DNA of 64,000 nt from Streptomyces megasporus (GCF_000718985.1 NZ_JODL01000031.1:1-64000), one strand, 5' to 3'; counted from the stretch's first letter, positions 28,317 through 37,861 are shown. The notes: generated from the letters alone by a model not told the origin. Translations and numbers: made by a program.

Positions 28317-31300
28317 GTGGAGTTCCGGATACTGCTTTTCGGGCCCGTCGAGCTGCGGGCCGGTGAACGGCGTGGCGCGTCCGTCTCGGCCAAGGGACGC
28401 CACGTCCTGGCGGCGCTCGCCTGGGACGCGGGCCGCGCGGTGCACGTCGACACCCTGATCCGCCGCGTCTGGGACGGCACCTCGCCGGCCGGGGCGCGCG
28501 GCAACCTCCACACCCTCGTGTCGCGCATCCGCAAGGCCATGCGGGATCTCGGCGGACCCGAGGCGCCTTCGTTGACGGGGCGCGCGCACGCCTACACGCT
28601 CGAAGCCGACCCCGGGACGGTGGACGTACGGCGCTACCTGGACCTTGTCGGCCGGGCCCGTGCCCGCGCGGAGAGCGGCGACCCCCACGGGGCGCTGCGC
28701 CTGCTCGACGAAGCGTCCGGACTGTGGCGGAGCGAGCCGCTGACCGGGGTGTACGGCCTGTGGGCCGAACAGGTGCGCGGCGAGCTCGCCCGAGGAAGCT
28801 CCGCGGCGACCGTGCTGCGCGCCGGGATCGACCTGCGGCTGGGCCGGTACGCGGACGCCGTGCCACCGCTGTCGGCCCTGGTGGAGCGGAACCCCCTGGA
28901 CGAGTCGCTGGTCGAGCTCCTGGCCTTGGCGCTGTACGGCTCCGGAAGGACGGCCGAGGCCACCCGACTCCTCCACCGCGCCCGGCACCGGCTGGTCCAG
29001 GACCTGGGAGTGGAGGTCGGGGAGCGGCTGCACCGGGTCCAGCAGGGCATCGTCAACCGGATCCCGCCGGCGGAACTGCTGCCGCCCGCCGGCCCGGCGG
29101 TGGTCGTCCCGGAGCGCGTCCCGCGTCCGGACCACCCGCCCCCCGACAACCTGCCGCCGGACATCCCCTGGGTCGGCCGCCGGGACGAGATCGACCGGAT
29201 CGTGGCCGCGGCCACCACGGCGGTCGGCCCGGCCTCGCGCGTCGTCGCGCTGGAGGCCATCGACGGCATGGCCGGCGTCGGGAAGACCTCGCTGGCCGTC
29301 CACGTCGCGCACCGGCTGAGCACGCACTTCCCCGACGGTCGCGTCCACCTCGCGCTCCGCGGTTACGACCCCGATCGGGAACCCCGTGGTCCCCAGGACG
29401 CGCTGGCCGAGCTGCTGCGTCTCTTCGGCGTGCCGGCGGACCGGCTCCCGCGCACGCTGGAGGAACTGACGGCTCGGTGGCGGACCTTGATGGCCGATCG
29501 GCGCGCGGTGGTGATCCTGGACGACGCGGCCGGCCCGGAGCAGGTCCGGCCGTTGTTGCCCGGCGCCTCCCCGTCCCTGGTGCTGATCACAGGACGGCGT
29601 CGGCTCACCGGTCTGGCCGGGGTGCGCACGCTCTCCCTGGACGTCCTGCCGGAGCCGGACGCGATCGAGCTGTTCCGGCGTCGCGTCGGCCCCGAGCGGG
29701 CTCCCCGCGACGAGGAGATCGCGGAGGTGGTGCGGTTGTGCGGACACCTGCCGCTGGCCGTCGACATCGTGGCGAGCCGTTTCCTCGCCCGGTCGTCCTG
29801 GACGGCCGCGGACCTCGTCGAACGCCTGGCGGGCGGTGGGCGGCTCACCGAGATCCGCGACGCCCACCGGGGGATCACCGGAATATTCGAGTTCTCCTAC
29901 CGGAGTCTCACCCCCGTTCAACGGAGGGTGTTTCGCCTGTCGAGCCTGCACACGGGTGCGGAGTTCGGTCTTTGTGCCGCCGCCGCGCTGGCCGGACTGT
30001 CCGTCGAGGAAACGGATCGGGTGTTGGAGGATCTCCTCAACTGTCATCTGTTGATCGAGCCTTCGCCGCACCGCTACCGCATGCACGACCTGTTGCGCGA
30101 GTACGCCCGCACGGTGGTTGTCGCCGAGGAGGGCCGACAGGCCGTCCAGCGGCTTCTCGACCACTATCTGTACACGGCAGACATCGCCGACCGCGTGGTG
30201 TATCCGCACCGTACGCGCATGGAGATCGAAAACGGGCGATGGAACACGGCTTCGGCCCGGCCGGCCGAAGCACCGGATCTTCGGAAATGGTTCGTCGTCG
30301 AGGAGGCCAATCTCCTCGCGACGCTGGAGTACGTGGGTGCGCACCGGTCGCCCGGCGAGTTCGCGATCTTCTCCCACGTCCTGGCCGGATTCCTGGAGAC
30401 GGAGGGCCACTGGGGAGTCGCGGAGCCGCCGCTCCGCCGCGCGGTCGAGCACTGGTCCGCCCTGGGCGACCGGGAGGCCGAGGCGCACGCCCTGCTCGAT
30501 CTCGGTGCCGTGTACATCCGGACGGGAGTGTATGAGGCGGCCGTCGAGTGCACCGAACGCGCCGCCCGAATCGGTCGGGAGATCGACGCCCCGGAGGTGG
30601 AGGCGGAGGCTCTCCACCAGTTCGGCATCACCTTCTGGCACAGCGGACGCTACATGCAGGCTCTGCCGCACCAGCAACGCGTGCTGGCCATCCGGACCCG
30701 CGGCCGTGATCGTCTGCAACAGGCTCGTTCCCTGAACGCCATGGGTATCACGCTGCTGCATCTCGGAGAACTTGAAAAATCTCTTGAATGTTTCCAGGGG
30801 GCAGTTTCCGGGTTTAGATCCACCGGTGACCTGCGGGGGCTCTACCGTGCTCTCAACAATGTAGGAGAAGCGTATCGGGGAATGGGTGAGACGGAACTCG
30901 CTGGAAAATCCTATGGAGAGGCCTTCGAGGTTTCCCTTACCGCGGGCAACAGTATCGACCGTGCCACCCTTCGGATGAATTTGGCAAGCATTGCACAGGG
31001 CTCCGGGAGTGCCAGAGACGCGTACATCCTGTATCAGGAGGCGCTTTCTGTGTTTCGTGGCATGGGTGACAAGCGGAATGAAGCAATCGCCCACAACGGA
31101 ATTGGTGGTGCGTTGCGGTTGATGGGACGCGGCGAAGAGGCGGTCTCCCGGCACAGGACCGCACTGGACCTGGCCCGCCGGATTGGGGCGGTCAACGAGG
31201 AGATTCAGGCACTGCGTGAACTGGCCCTCGTCGAAGGGGATATGGGCTTGGAGCAACAGGCCGCCGATCACCTGGAAGCTGGACTCGTCCTCGCCCGTCG

Positions 31301-31469
31301 CATCCACGCATCGGCCGAGGAAGCCGAGACGTTGAGAGCGCTCGCCGTTCTGCGAACTCGTCGCGAGTCGAACGCAGTTGCAAAGCGAAGGCGAGAGGGA
31401 GGGCTTCCCGGAGGGGGTGGGCGGCCAGTGGAGGGGGCGTCGGAGAAGGGCAATCGCGGCGTAAAGTGA
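28317..31469 (+). CDS. AfsR/SARP-type regulator: OmpR-like DNA-binding, BTAD, NB-ARC and TPR
   Basis: GTG 28317 follows GAGAGGG, giving 1050 residues. Residues 1-95 (FRILLFGPVELRAGERRGAS, LIRRVWDGTSPAGARGNLHT) are the winged-helix domain, and about 100-245 the BTAD helices. NB-ARC runs from about 275, with WVGRRDEIDRIV, GMAGVGKTSLAVHVA, AVVILDDAAGPEQVRPLLPG, GHLPLAVDIVASR and HDLLREYARTVVV. At least six TPR-like repeats follow from about 740. Such proteins switch antibiotic or developmental genes on a ligand or phosphorylation signal. The last part (from about 30750) drops from about 70% to 53-60% GC and uses AGA, AAA and TTT, unlike the head of the gene. It diverges from the broken NB-ARC gene. 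Confidence 0.88.
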   Translation: MEFRILLFGPVELRAGERRGASVSAKGRHVLAALAWDAGRAVHVDTLIRRVWDGTSPAGARGNLHTLVSRIRKAMRDLGGPEAPSLTGRAHAYTLEADPGTVDVRRYLDLVGRARARAESGDPHGALRLLDEASGLWRSEPLTGVYGLWAEQVRGELARGSSAATVLRAGIDLRLGRYADAVPPLSALVERNPLDESLVELLALALYGSGRTAEATRLLHRARHRLVQDLGVEVGERLHRVQQGIVNRIPPAELLPPAGPAVVVPERVPRPDHPPPDNLPPDIPWVGRRDEIDRIVAAATTAVGPASRVVALEAIDGMAGVGKTSLAVHVAHRLSTHFPDGRVHLALRGYDPDREPRGPQDALAELLRLFGVPADRLPRTLEELTARWRTLMADRRAVVILDDAAGPEQVRPLLPGASPSLVLITGRRRLTGLAGVRTLSLDVLPEPDAIELFRRRVGPERAPRDEEIAEVVRLCGHLPLAVDIVASRFLARSSWTAADLVERLAGGGRLTEIRDAHRGITGIFEFSYRSLTPVQRRVFRLSSLHTGAEFGLCAAAALAGLSVEETDRVLEDLLNCHLLIEPSPHRYRMHDLLREYARTVVVAEEGRQAVQRLLDHYLYTADIADRVVYPHRTRMEIENGRWNTASARPAEAPDLRKWFVVEEANLLATLEYVGAHRSPGEFAIFSHVLAGFLETEGHWGVAEPPLRRAVEHWSALGDREAEAHALLDLGAVYIRTGVYEAAVECTERAARIGREIDAPEVEAEALHQFGITFWHSGRYMQALPHQQRVLAIRTRGRDRLQQARSLNAMGITLLHLGELEKSLECFQGAVSGFRSTGDLRGLYRALNNVGEAYRGMGETELAGKSYGEAFEVSLTAGNSIDRATLRMNLASIAQGSGSARDAYILYQEALSVFRGMGDKRNEAIAHNGIGGALRLMGRGEEAVSRHRTALDLARRIGAVNEEIQALRELALVEGDMGLEQQAADHLEAGLVLARRIHASAEEAETLRALAVLRTRRESNAVAKRRREGGLPGGGGRPVEGASEKGNRGVK

Positions 31470-31555
31470 ACTCAACTCCGCGTTGACTTCTTGTGTTCTC
31501 CAACGGTCTCGTCCGAACGCCTGTTGGCCCGTCGGTGATGCATGCCTGATAGGGC

Positions 31556-31561
31556 TATGAT
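31556..31561 (+). promoter_or_regulatory. Possible -10 element TATGAT
   Basis: TATGAT lies 35 bases before the micro-ORF start in unusually AT-rich DNA. The -35 region (around GGTGAT) is weak. Confidence 0.3.
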
Positions 31562-31596
31562 CGGCACGCTGCGGCCTGATGGCACTCAGGTGCGGC

Positions 31597-31671
31597 ATGT
31601 ACATGAAGTTTCTAACCAGAAAGTGTCTCGAAACCGATGACGAGCGCTCTGCTCTTCGCATATGCCTTTGA
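31597..31671 (+). CDS. Possible 24-residue micro-ORF
   Basis: ATG 31597 opens MYMKFLTRKCLETDDERSAL and four more residues (RICL) before TGA. AGGTG lies six bases upstream and TATGAT further up. The peptide is charged, with two cysteines 14 residues apart, and has no signal sequence. It sits directly after a TPR-type regulator, where peptide ligands of RRNPP-type regulators are often encoded. That parallel is only suggestive, and the frame may be chance. Confidence 0.2.
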   Translation: MYMKFLTRKCLETDDERSALRICL

Positions 31672-31830
31672 AATAGGCGTTCCTCTCGTGGCCTTCCTGT
31701 CGGAGGTCTGCATGTCCCATTAGCCCGTCGAACGGGGCCGCACCCATTGCAAGCACACCGATGCGGCTCCTGCGGTGAGGGGCGCGACCGATGATCCGGG
31801 TGGCACCCCGGAACGCACCCCCCACCGCGT

Positions 31831-31858
31831 CCTGCCTCCGGTGGCACCCGGAGGCAGG
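31831..31858. terminator. Hairpin downstream of the GH13 gene
   Basis: A perfect 11-bp stem (31831-31841 with 31848-31858) and a 6-base loop lie 130 bases after the glucosidase stop on the minus strand. The hairpin could also end a rightward transcript from the micro-ORF promoter, since CTTCTCTC follows it. Confidence 0.5.
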
Positions 31859-31990
31859 AGTCTTCTCTCCCGTATCGGTCGGCATACCCGGGAAACGACC
31901 GCGGTAAGAGTCGGATGCGGGGTACAGGCCGTACACGGCAGCGGTGTACGTGTTCCTCGGGAGTGTGTACGCGTCTGTCCGCAGGTGTGT

Positions 31991-33733
31991 TCAACGCCCC
32001 GGGGCGCGGCGGCGGTGGACGCGGGACTCCCACGGGGCGAGGAGCGTGGCGGGGGAGGAGAGCGGCGCCGCGCCGGGGTGGTCGGTGAGCAGCGCCTCGG
32101 CGCCCGCCCAGTCGGCGGGGACGGGGACGGAGGCCGGCTCGGAGCCCAGGTTGGCGAGCACCAGCAGTTCCGTGACGCCACCGGAGGCGTCCTCGTGGCG
32201 GCGGAGAAAGGCCCAGATCCGCTCGTCGTCCGGCAGCAGCGGGGTGAAGTCGCCGAAGGCCACGGCCGGTTCGGTGTGGCGCAGCGCGATCAGTCGACGG
32301 TAGTGGTGGTACACCGAGTCCGGGTCGGCGACCTGCGCGGCGGCGTTGACCTCGGTGTGGTCGGGGTTGACGGCGATCCAGGGGACGCCCTCGGTGAAAC
32401 CGGCTTCGGGGGAGTCGTCCCACTGCATCGGGGTGCGGGCGTTGTCGCGTCCCATCACGCGCAGCGCGTCGAGCACCTTCTCGGGGTCGGCGCCGTGCCG
32501 GACCTCCTCCTCGAAGTGGCGCAACGACTCGATGTCGCGGAAGTCGTCGATGGACGCGAAGGGGGCGTTGGCCATGCCCAACTCCTCGCCCTGGTAGACG
32601 TACGGCGTGCCGCGGTGCAGGTGCAACACCGTGGCCAGGGCCTTCGCCGAGCGCACCCGGTGGGCGGGGGAGTCGTCACCGAAACGGGAGACGACGCGGG
32701 GCTGGTCGTGGTTGTTCCAGTACAGGCTGTTCCAGCCGACCTCGCCCAGCCCGGTCTGCCAGCGCGCCAACGACGCCTTCAGCTCCGACAGCCGCAGCGG
32801 CCGGACGTCGAACTTGCCCGCCCCGTGGTCGAGTCCGACGTGTTCGAAGGTGAAGACCATGTCCACCTCGGCCCGCGCCGGGTCGGTGAACAGCCGCGCC
32901 TCCTCGACGGTCGCCCCGGGCATCTCCCCGACCGTCAGCAGCCTTTTTGGATGCCCGGCGAACACCTCCCGGTGCATCTCGGCGAGGAATTCGTGGATCC
33001 GAGGGCCGCAGACGTAGTGCGGGGCCCCGTCGCCCCACCGGCCGCCGGCGGGCACCTCGCCGTCGGGCAGGGCGGGGTCCTTCGACAGGAGGTTGACGAC
33101 GTCCATCCGGAAGCCGTCCACGCCGCGCTCCAGCCACCAGCGCATCATGGCGTACACCGCCTGCCGCACGTGCGGGTTCTCCCAGTTGAGGTCGGGCTGC
33201 TTGCGGGAGAACAGGTGGAGGTGGTACTCGCCGGACGTCTCGTCGTACTCCCAGGCCGACCCGGAGAAGAACGAGCCCCAGTTGTTCGGCTCGGCGCCCG
33301 GCGTGCCGGGGACGGTGCCGGGGCGGGCGGGACGCCACCAGTACCAGTCGCGTCGGGGGCCGTCCGGTCCGCCGTCGCGTGATGCGACGAACCACGGGTG
33401 CTCGTCGGAGGTGTGGTTGACCACCAGGTCCATGACGAGTCTCATACCGCGTCGGTGGACCTCGGCCAGCAGCTCGTCGAAGTCCGCCAGGGTGCCGTAG
33501 AGCGGGTCGATGTCCTGGTAATCGGTGATGTCGTAGCCGTTGTCGTCGTGCGGTGAGGGATACACGGGGGAGAGCCAGAGCACGTCGACGCCCAGGTCCG
33601 CGAGGTGGTCCAGTCGCCGGAGAATGCCGCGCAGGTCGCCGACGCCGTCACCGTCGGAGTCGGCGAAGCTGCGAGGGTAGATCTGGTACACCACGGCGGT
33701 CTTCCACCATGGCTCGTCCGCGGTCGTGACCAT
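31991..33733 (-). CDS. GH13 alpha-glucosidase (oligo-1,6-glucosidase / trehalose-phosphate hydrolase group)
   Basis: ATG 33733 gives 580 residues. WWKTAVVYQIYPRSFADSDG opens the GH13 (beta/alpha)8 barrel. VMDLVVNHTSDEHPWF is region I, and GVDGFRMDVVN carries nucleophile Asp211. LLTVGEMPG holds acid/base Glu270, and YWNNHDQPRVVSR holds Asp343. The C-terminal beta domain ends near WESRVHRRR. No signal peptide is present, so it acts on imported alpha-glucosides in the cytoplasm. It stands alone; no sugar transporter or LacI regulator is adjacent. Confidence 0.9.
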   Translation of the reverse strand: MVTTADEPWWKTAVVYQIYPRSFADSDGDGVGDLRGILRRLDHLADLGVDVLWLSPVYPSPHDDNGYDITDYQDIDPLYGTLADFDELLAEVHRRGMRLVMDLVVNHTSDEHPWFVASRDGGPDGPRRDWYWWRPARPGTVPGTPGAEPNNWGSFFSGSAWEYDETSGEYHLHLFSRKQPDLNWENPHVRQAVYAMMRWWLERGVDGFRMDVVNLLSKDPALPDGEVPAGGRWGDGAPHYVCGPRIHEFLAEMHREVFAGHPKRLLTVGEMPGATVEEARLFTDPARAEVDMVFTFEHVGLDHGAGKFDVRPLRLSELKASLARWQTGLGEVGWNSLYWNNHDQPRVVSRFGDDSPAHRVRSAKALATVLHLHRGTPYVYQGEELGMANAPFASIDDFRDIESLRHFEEEVRHGADPEKVLDALRVMGRDNARTPMQWDDSPEAGFTEGVPWIAVNPDHTEVNAAAQVADPDSVYHHYRRLIALRHTEPAVAFGDFTPLLPDDERIWAFLRRHEDASGGVTELLVLANLGSEPASVPVPADWAGAEALLTDHPGAAPLSSPATLLAPWESRVHRRRAPGR

Positions 33734-33974
33734 GCGTCGAACCTCGCATCGCTTCCGGGGGAACGTCCGGTCGGGATCGAAGTCCTACCCGCCCGGCCGC
33801 TCCGTCATGACGGGGTGGCCGGCGGTTTCGGGGTGCGCCCGGCGCTCGGCGTGGCCGGCGCGCGGCGTCGGGCCGTGCCCGTGGGGCCCGTCCGCGGCTC
33901 GGATATCGTCTGCCGACATCGGAGTCCGTGAAGCGCGCGGTCTCGTGACGCTCGTGACGCTGAGGAGTGTGCCC

Positions 33975-35246
33975 ATGAGCAGGCCGTCGAACGCCGGCAG
34001 CGTCCCGGAGGAGTTGCGGCGGACGCTCGGCGTGCCCGACGCCGTCGTGATCGGCCTGGGGTCGATGATCGGCGCCGGTGTCTTCGCCGCGCTCGCCCCC
34101 GCGGCGCGCGCCGCCGGCTCCGGGCTGCTGATCGGCCTGGTGCCGGCGGCCGTGGTCGCCTACTGCAACGCCACGTCCTCCGCGCGGCTCGCGGCCCGGT
34201 ACCCGGCTTCGGGCGGCACGTACGTGTACGGCCGCGAGCGCCTCGGGGACTTCTGGGGCTACCTGGCGGGCTGGGGCTTCATCGTCGGCAAGACGGCCTC
34301 CTGCGCCGCGATGGCGCTCACGGTCGGCCTGTACGTGTGGCCCGGTCAGGCGCACGCGGTCGCGGTCGCCGCAGTGGTGGCGCTCACCGCGGTGAACTAC
34401 GCCGGGGTGCGGAAGTCCGCCCTGCTGACCCGGGTCATCGTGGCCGTCGTCCTGGCGGTCCTCGCCGCCGTGGTGGTCGCGGCCCTCACCTCCGACGCGG
34501 TGGACGCGGCCCGGCTGGACGTCGGCTCCGACGCGACCGTCGGCGGGGTGCTCCAGGCGGCGGGCCTGCTGTTCTTCGCCTTCGCCGGGTACGCGCGCAT
34601 CGCGACGTTGGGCGAGGAGGTCCGCGATCCGGCCCGTACGATCCCGCGGGCGATCCCGATCGCACTGGGCATCGTCCTCGTCGTCTACGCGCTGGTCGCG
34701 GTCTCGGTCCTGACGGTGCTGGGCCCGGACGGGCTGGCCGCGGCGACGGCGCCGCTGTCGGACGCCGTGCGGGCCGCGGGCGCCGACTGGCTCGTCCCCG
34801 TCGTCCGTGTCGGTGCGGCCGTCGCCGCGCTCGGCTCCCTGCTCGCCCTGATCCTCGGTGTCTCCCGGACCACCCTGGCCATGGCCCGTGACCGGCACCT
34901 GCCGCACGCCCTGGCCGCCGTCCACCCGAGGTTCAAGGTCCCGCACCGCGCCGAGCTGCTCGTCGGCGCCGTCGTGGCCGTGGCCGCCGCGACCGGGGAC
35001 CTGCGCGGGGCGATCGGGTTCTCCTCCTTCGGAGTCCTGGTCTACTACGCCGTCGCCAACGTCTCCGCCTGGACCCTCACCCCCGACGAGGGCCGCCCCC
35101 ACCGCCTCGTTCCCGCCGTCGGGCTGGTCGGCTGCCTCGTCCTGGCCTTCGCCCTGCCCGTCTCCTCGGTCGTCTCCGGGGCCGCGGTGCTCGCGCTGGG
35201 CGCCGCCGCCTACGCCGTACGCCGCGCCCTCGCCGTGCGGGGCTGA
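33975..35246 (+). CDS. APC-superfamily amino acid permease
   Basis: ATG 33975 follows GAGGAG seven bases upstream, giving 423 residues. LGVPDAVVIGLGSMIGAGVF is the first-helix APC signature, then YPASGGTYVYGRERLGDFWG, FFAFAGYARIATLGEEVRDP and about eleven to twelve hydrophobic segments. ARTIPRAIPIALGIVLV is the conserved loop-helix. Cationic or neutral amino acids are likely substrates, but no partner gene tells which. The C-terminal helices are short and the tail ends at ALAVRG. Confidence 0.85.
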   Translation: MSRPSNAGSVPEELRRTLGVPDAVVIGLGSMIGAGVFAALAPAARAAGSGLLIGLVPAAVVAYCNATSSARLAARYPASGGTYVYGRERLGDFWGYLAGWGFIVGKTASCAAMALTVGLYVWPGQAHAVAVAAVVALTAVNYAGVRKSALLTRVIVAVVLAVLAAVVVAALTSDAVDAARLDVGSDATVGGVLQAAGLLFFAFAGYARIATLGEEVRDPARTIPRAIPIALGIVLVVYALVAVSVLTVLGPDGLAAATAPLSDAVRAAGADWLVPVVRVGAAVAALGSLLALILGVSRTTLAMARDRHLPHALAAVHPRFKVPHRAELLVGAVVAVAAATGDLRGAIGFSSFGVLVYYAVANVSAWTLTPDEGRPHRLVPAVGLVGCLVLAFALPVSSVVSGAAVLALGAAAYAVRRALAVRG

Positions 35247-35488
35247 TCCCCACCTCGGACGTTCCCCCGACCGCCCCGACTTCGGGACTCGCCGCCCTCT
35301 CGGCGTGTGTCCACGCCCGCCCGTGCGGAAACGACGGGGCTTCCGCCCCGCTCCGCGCCCTTGAACCGATGGCGAACCGGTGGCATCGGTCCGCATGCGC
35401 GGGGCGTAAACGGGTACGGCGTCCGCTGTCCGGAGGATCCGCGAGGATCACGGATTGTCACCGATTGTCACGGAGCGAGGAGACCGTC

Positions 35489-35695
35489 ATGACCACGCCC
35501 GAGGAGAACCGGCCCAAGACCCGGAAGACCGACCAGGTCGTCTTCGACGAACAGGGCGAGCAGTCCGCCCGTCGGGCCGAGGCCGCCAACGAGAAGCGGG
35601 GGAACGTCGGGCGGGAGCTGGAGGACGCCATGTCCGAGGCCGGCGTGGACCGCGAGGACCTCACCGGTGGGGAGGAAGAGGGCGACCGCGGTTAG
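35489..35695 (+). CDS. Small hydrophilic protein
   Basis: ATG 35489 follows GAGGAG, giving 68 residues. It is strongly charged, rich in Glu, Arg and Lys (DEQGEQSARRAEAANEKRGN), acidic at the C-terminus and probably disordered, with no Cys, Trp or Tyr. I recognise no family. A very strong terminator ends the transcript. Opposite and downstream lies the DUF2795 gene. Confidence 0.65.
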   Translation: MTTPEENRPKTRKTDQVVFDEQGEQSARRAEAANEKRGNVGRELEDAMSEAGVDREDLTGGEEEGDRG

Positions 35696-35727
35696 GGAAG
35701 CGGGCGGGACGTCCCGCGGCACCCGTG

Positions 35728-35766
35728 CGACCGGGGTGCGGCCGGCAGCCGGCCGCACCCCGGTCG
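35728..35766. terminator. Very strong bidirectional terminator
   Basis: An 18-bp perfect stem (35728-35745 with 35749-35766) and a 3-base loop lie between two converging small genes. Confidence 0.85.
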
Positions 35767-35790
35767 GACGCCGTGTGGTCGCCGTGGCAG

Positions 35791-35991
35791 TCAGCTCCCC
35801 TTGCCGAAGACCGCCTTGCTGACGTCGTCCGGACCGTCGAAACGGTCCTTCTTCAGCGAGGACAGCTCCTGCACCACCTCCTCCTTCGCGCCCTTCTTCT
35901 TGGCGTTCTCGACCAGGGTTCGGCGGTCGGCGGGGTAGTCCACGCCGCCCAGCGCCTTCTGCAGCTCGATCGGGTTGTTGATCTTTCCCAT
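35791..35991 (-). CDS. DUF2795 domain protein
   Basis: ATG 35991 follows GGAGG, giving 66 residues. INNPIELQKALGGVDYPADR and the KKKGA-EEVVQEL helix match DUF2795, a small helical family in actinobacteria without known function. The sequence ends with DDVSKAVFGKGS. It lies downstream of the helicase gene in other respects unlinked. Confidence 0.75.
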   Translation of the reverse strand: MGKINNPIELQKALGGVDYPADRRTLVENAKKKGAKEEVVQELSSLKKDRFDGPDDVSKAVFGKGS

Positions 35992-36117
35992 GGAGTGCCT
36001 CCGATCTCTGCGGGCCGTCCGGAGTACCCGTGCGGGCCGGATGGCATGCACGGGTCCGGACATGTGCCCACGTCGGAGGGAGACGGCAGGGCGCGGGGGC
36101 GGAAGGGGGGGGCGGGG

Positions 36118-37605
36118 TCAGGAGGCGCCGCGTGACGTCCCGGCCGGGTTCCGGCCCCGCCCGCCTCCCGCCGCCCGGCCGGAAGAGGAGGCGGAGGCCG
36201 TCCGCCGTCCCCGCCGGCCGCGACGCCCGGCGCGGGAATCGGCGGAGGCGTCGCGCCGGGGCCGCTCGCCGGACGGTTCGGCGAGGGTGACGGGGAAGCC
36301 GGAAGGGGCCTTCGCGCCGGTGATGCGGGCGAGTTCCGGGTCGCCGGGACGGACGGCGGTGACGCGCGGCGACACCCCGGCGGCGGTCACCATGCGGTCG
36401 ACGTCACGGCGCTGCTCGGGCAGGACGAGGGTGACGACGCTGCCGGACTCGCCGGCGCGCGCCGTCCGGCCGCCGCGGTGGAGGTAGTCCTTGTGGTCGG
36501 CGGGCGGGTCCACGTTGACGACCAGGTCGAGGCCGGTGACGTGGATGCCCCGGGCGGCGACGTTGGTGGCCACCAGGACCGTGGCGTGTCCGGCCCGGAA
36601 CCGCTCCAGCGTGCGGTTGCGGTGGTTCTGGGACTTCCCGCCGTGCAGGGCGACGGCCCGCACGCCCTCGGCCAGCAGGCGTCGGACCAGGCGGTCGACG
36701 GCGCGCTTGGTGTGCACGAACATGATCACGCGGCCGTCGCGGGCGGCGATGCGCACGGTGGTCGCCTGCTTGTCCTCGACGCTCACCCTCAGGATGTGGT
36801 GCTCCATCGTGGTGACGGCACCCGCCGGGGGATCCACCGAGTGGACCACCGGGGCGGACAGGAAGCGCCGGACCAGCCGGTCCACGTCACGGTCCAGGGT
36901 GGCGGAGAACAGCATCCGCTGACCGTCGGCGCGCACCTGCCTCAGCAGCTCCGTCACCTGCGGGAGGAAGCCCATGTCGGCCATCTGGTCGGCCTCGTCC
37001 AGCACGGTGGTCCGCACCTGGTCCAGCCGGCAGTGGCCGCGTTCGACCAGGTCCCTGAGGCGTCCGGGGGTCGCCACGACCACCTCGGCCCCGCGGCCCA
37101 GGACGGCGGCCTGACGGGTGATCGACAGGCCGCCCACGACCGTGGCCGTCCGCAGCCGCACGGCCTGGGCGTACGGGGCGAGGGCGTCGGTGACCTGCTG
37201 GGCCAGCTCCCGGGTGGGCACCAGGACCAGGGCCAGGGGACGGCGGGGTTCGGCACGCCGACCGGCGGTGCGGGCGAGCAGGGCCAGCCCGAAGGCGAGG
37301 GTCTTGCCCGAACCGGTGCGTCCCCGGCCCAGGACGTCGCGGCCGGCCAGCGAGTCGGGCAGGGTGGCCGCCTGGATCGGGAACGGCTCGGTGACGCCCT
37401 GCCGGCCGAGTTCCTCGAGCAGGGGGGCGGGCATGTCCAGTTCGGCGAACGAGGAGACCGGAGGGAGGCCGGGAGCGCCGGTGGCCGGGGCGCTCCCCGA
37501 GGGCACGTTCTTCGACGGGGTGTTCGGGCGACCCTGGGGCGGGACGGAGGCGCGGCGCGGCCGTCGACGGGTGGGGCGGGTGGTGGAGCGGGTGGCGGAT
37601 GTCAT
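36118..37605 (-). CDS. DEAD-box RNA helicase
   Basis: ATG 37605 gives 495 residues. A basic N-terminal tail of about 55 residues precedes the Q motif (FAELDMPAPLLEELGRQGVT, FPIQAATL). Motif I is GRGRTGSGKT and Ia PTRELAQQV. DEAD is present (VLDEADQMADMGFLPQ), as are SAT (LFSATLDRDV) and motif VI (HRGGRTARAGESG). The C-terminus is Arg/Gly/Ser-rich, typical of RNA-annealing helicases. The cold-shock gene lies immediately upstream on the same strand, suggesting a shared cold or stress response. Confidence 0.92.
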   Translation of the reverse strand: MTSATRSTTRPTRRRPRRASVPPQGRPNTPSKNVPSGSAPATGAPGLPPVSSFAELDMPAPLLEELGRQGVTEPFPIQAATLPDSLAGRDVLGRGRTGSGKTLAFGLALLARTAGRRAEPRRPLALVLVPTRELAQQVTDALAPYAQAVRLRTATVVGGLSITRQAAVLGRGAEVVVATPGRLRDLVERGHCRLDQVRTTVLDEADQMADMGFLPQVTELLRQVRADGQRMLFSATLDRDVDRLVRRFLSAPVVHSVDPPAGAVTTMEHHILRVSVEDKQATTVRIAARDGRVIMFVHTKRAVDRLVRRLLAEGVRAVALHGGKSQNHRNRTLERFRAGHATVLVATNVAARGIHVTGLDLVVNVDPPADHKDYLHRGGRTARAGESGSVVTLVLPEQRRDVDRMVTAAGVSPRVTAVRPGDPELARITGAKAPSGFPVTLAEPSGERPRRDASADSRAGRRGRRGRRTASASSSGRAAGGGRGRNPAGTSRGAS

Positions 37606-37796
37606 GCGGGAAGACCCTTCCTCGGGGTGGCACGCGCCGAGGAAGACCCCGCGGGCACGGCCGGACGGACCGGCCGGGCCGGGCGGGGAATCGAGGGAAC
37701 GAGCCGGTGAGAAGGCACGGTTTCGGCCATCGGGGTGCGGTGGGGAACCGTGCGGTCGGCATCGGGCCGGGCCGTGACGGCCGCGGCGGTGAAACG

Positions 37797-37836
37797 CGGA
37801 CCGGGGCCCGCACCCTGTGGTGCGGGCCCCGGTCCG
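37797..37836 (-). terminator. Terminator after the cold-shock gene
   Basis: A perfect 18-bp stem (37797-37814 with 37819-37836) and a 4-base loop lie 26 bases beyond the cold-shock stop on the minus strand, separating it from the helicase. Confidence 0.8.
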
Positions 37837-37861
37837 TGTGCCGTGTGGGCGTGTCGGGCGT

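Larger units (their letters stand above)
31470..31990. other. Low-GC intergenic region after the AfsR-like gene
   Basis: This 521-base gap includes a stretch near 50% GC (31621-31680). It holds a possible extended -10 promoter, a micro-ORF and a hairpin, listed separately. No known gene is recognised on either strand. It may be the remnant edge of an acquired segment. Confidence 0.5.

Noticed and set aside
31586..31936. A 116-codon minus-strand frame in the low-GC gap
   Set aside because: It has no ribosome site and no recognisable motif, and it overlaps a terminator hairpin. The region is better left as non-coding.
28059..32423. Very long open frame on the minus strand through the AfsR-like gene
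   Set aside because: It is antisense to a gene with clear domains, is rich in Arg, Gly, Pro and Gln and shows no motif. Long open antisense frames are normal at this GC content.
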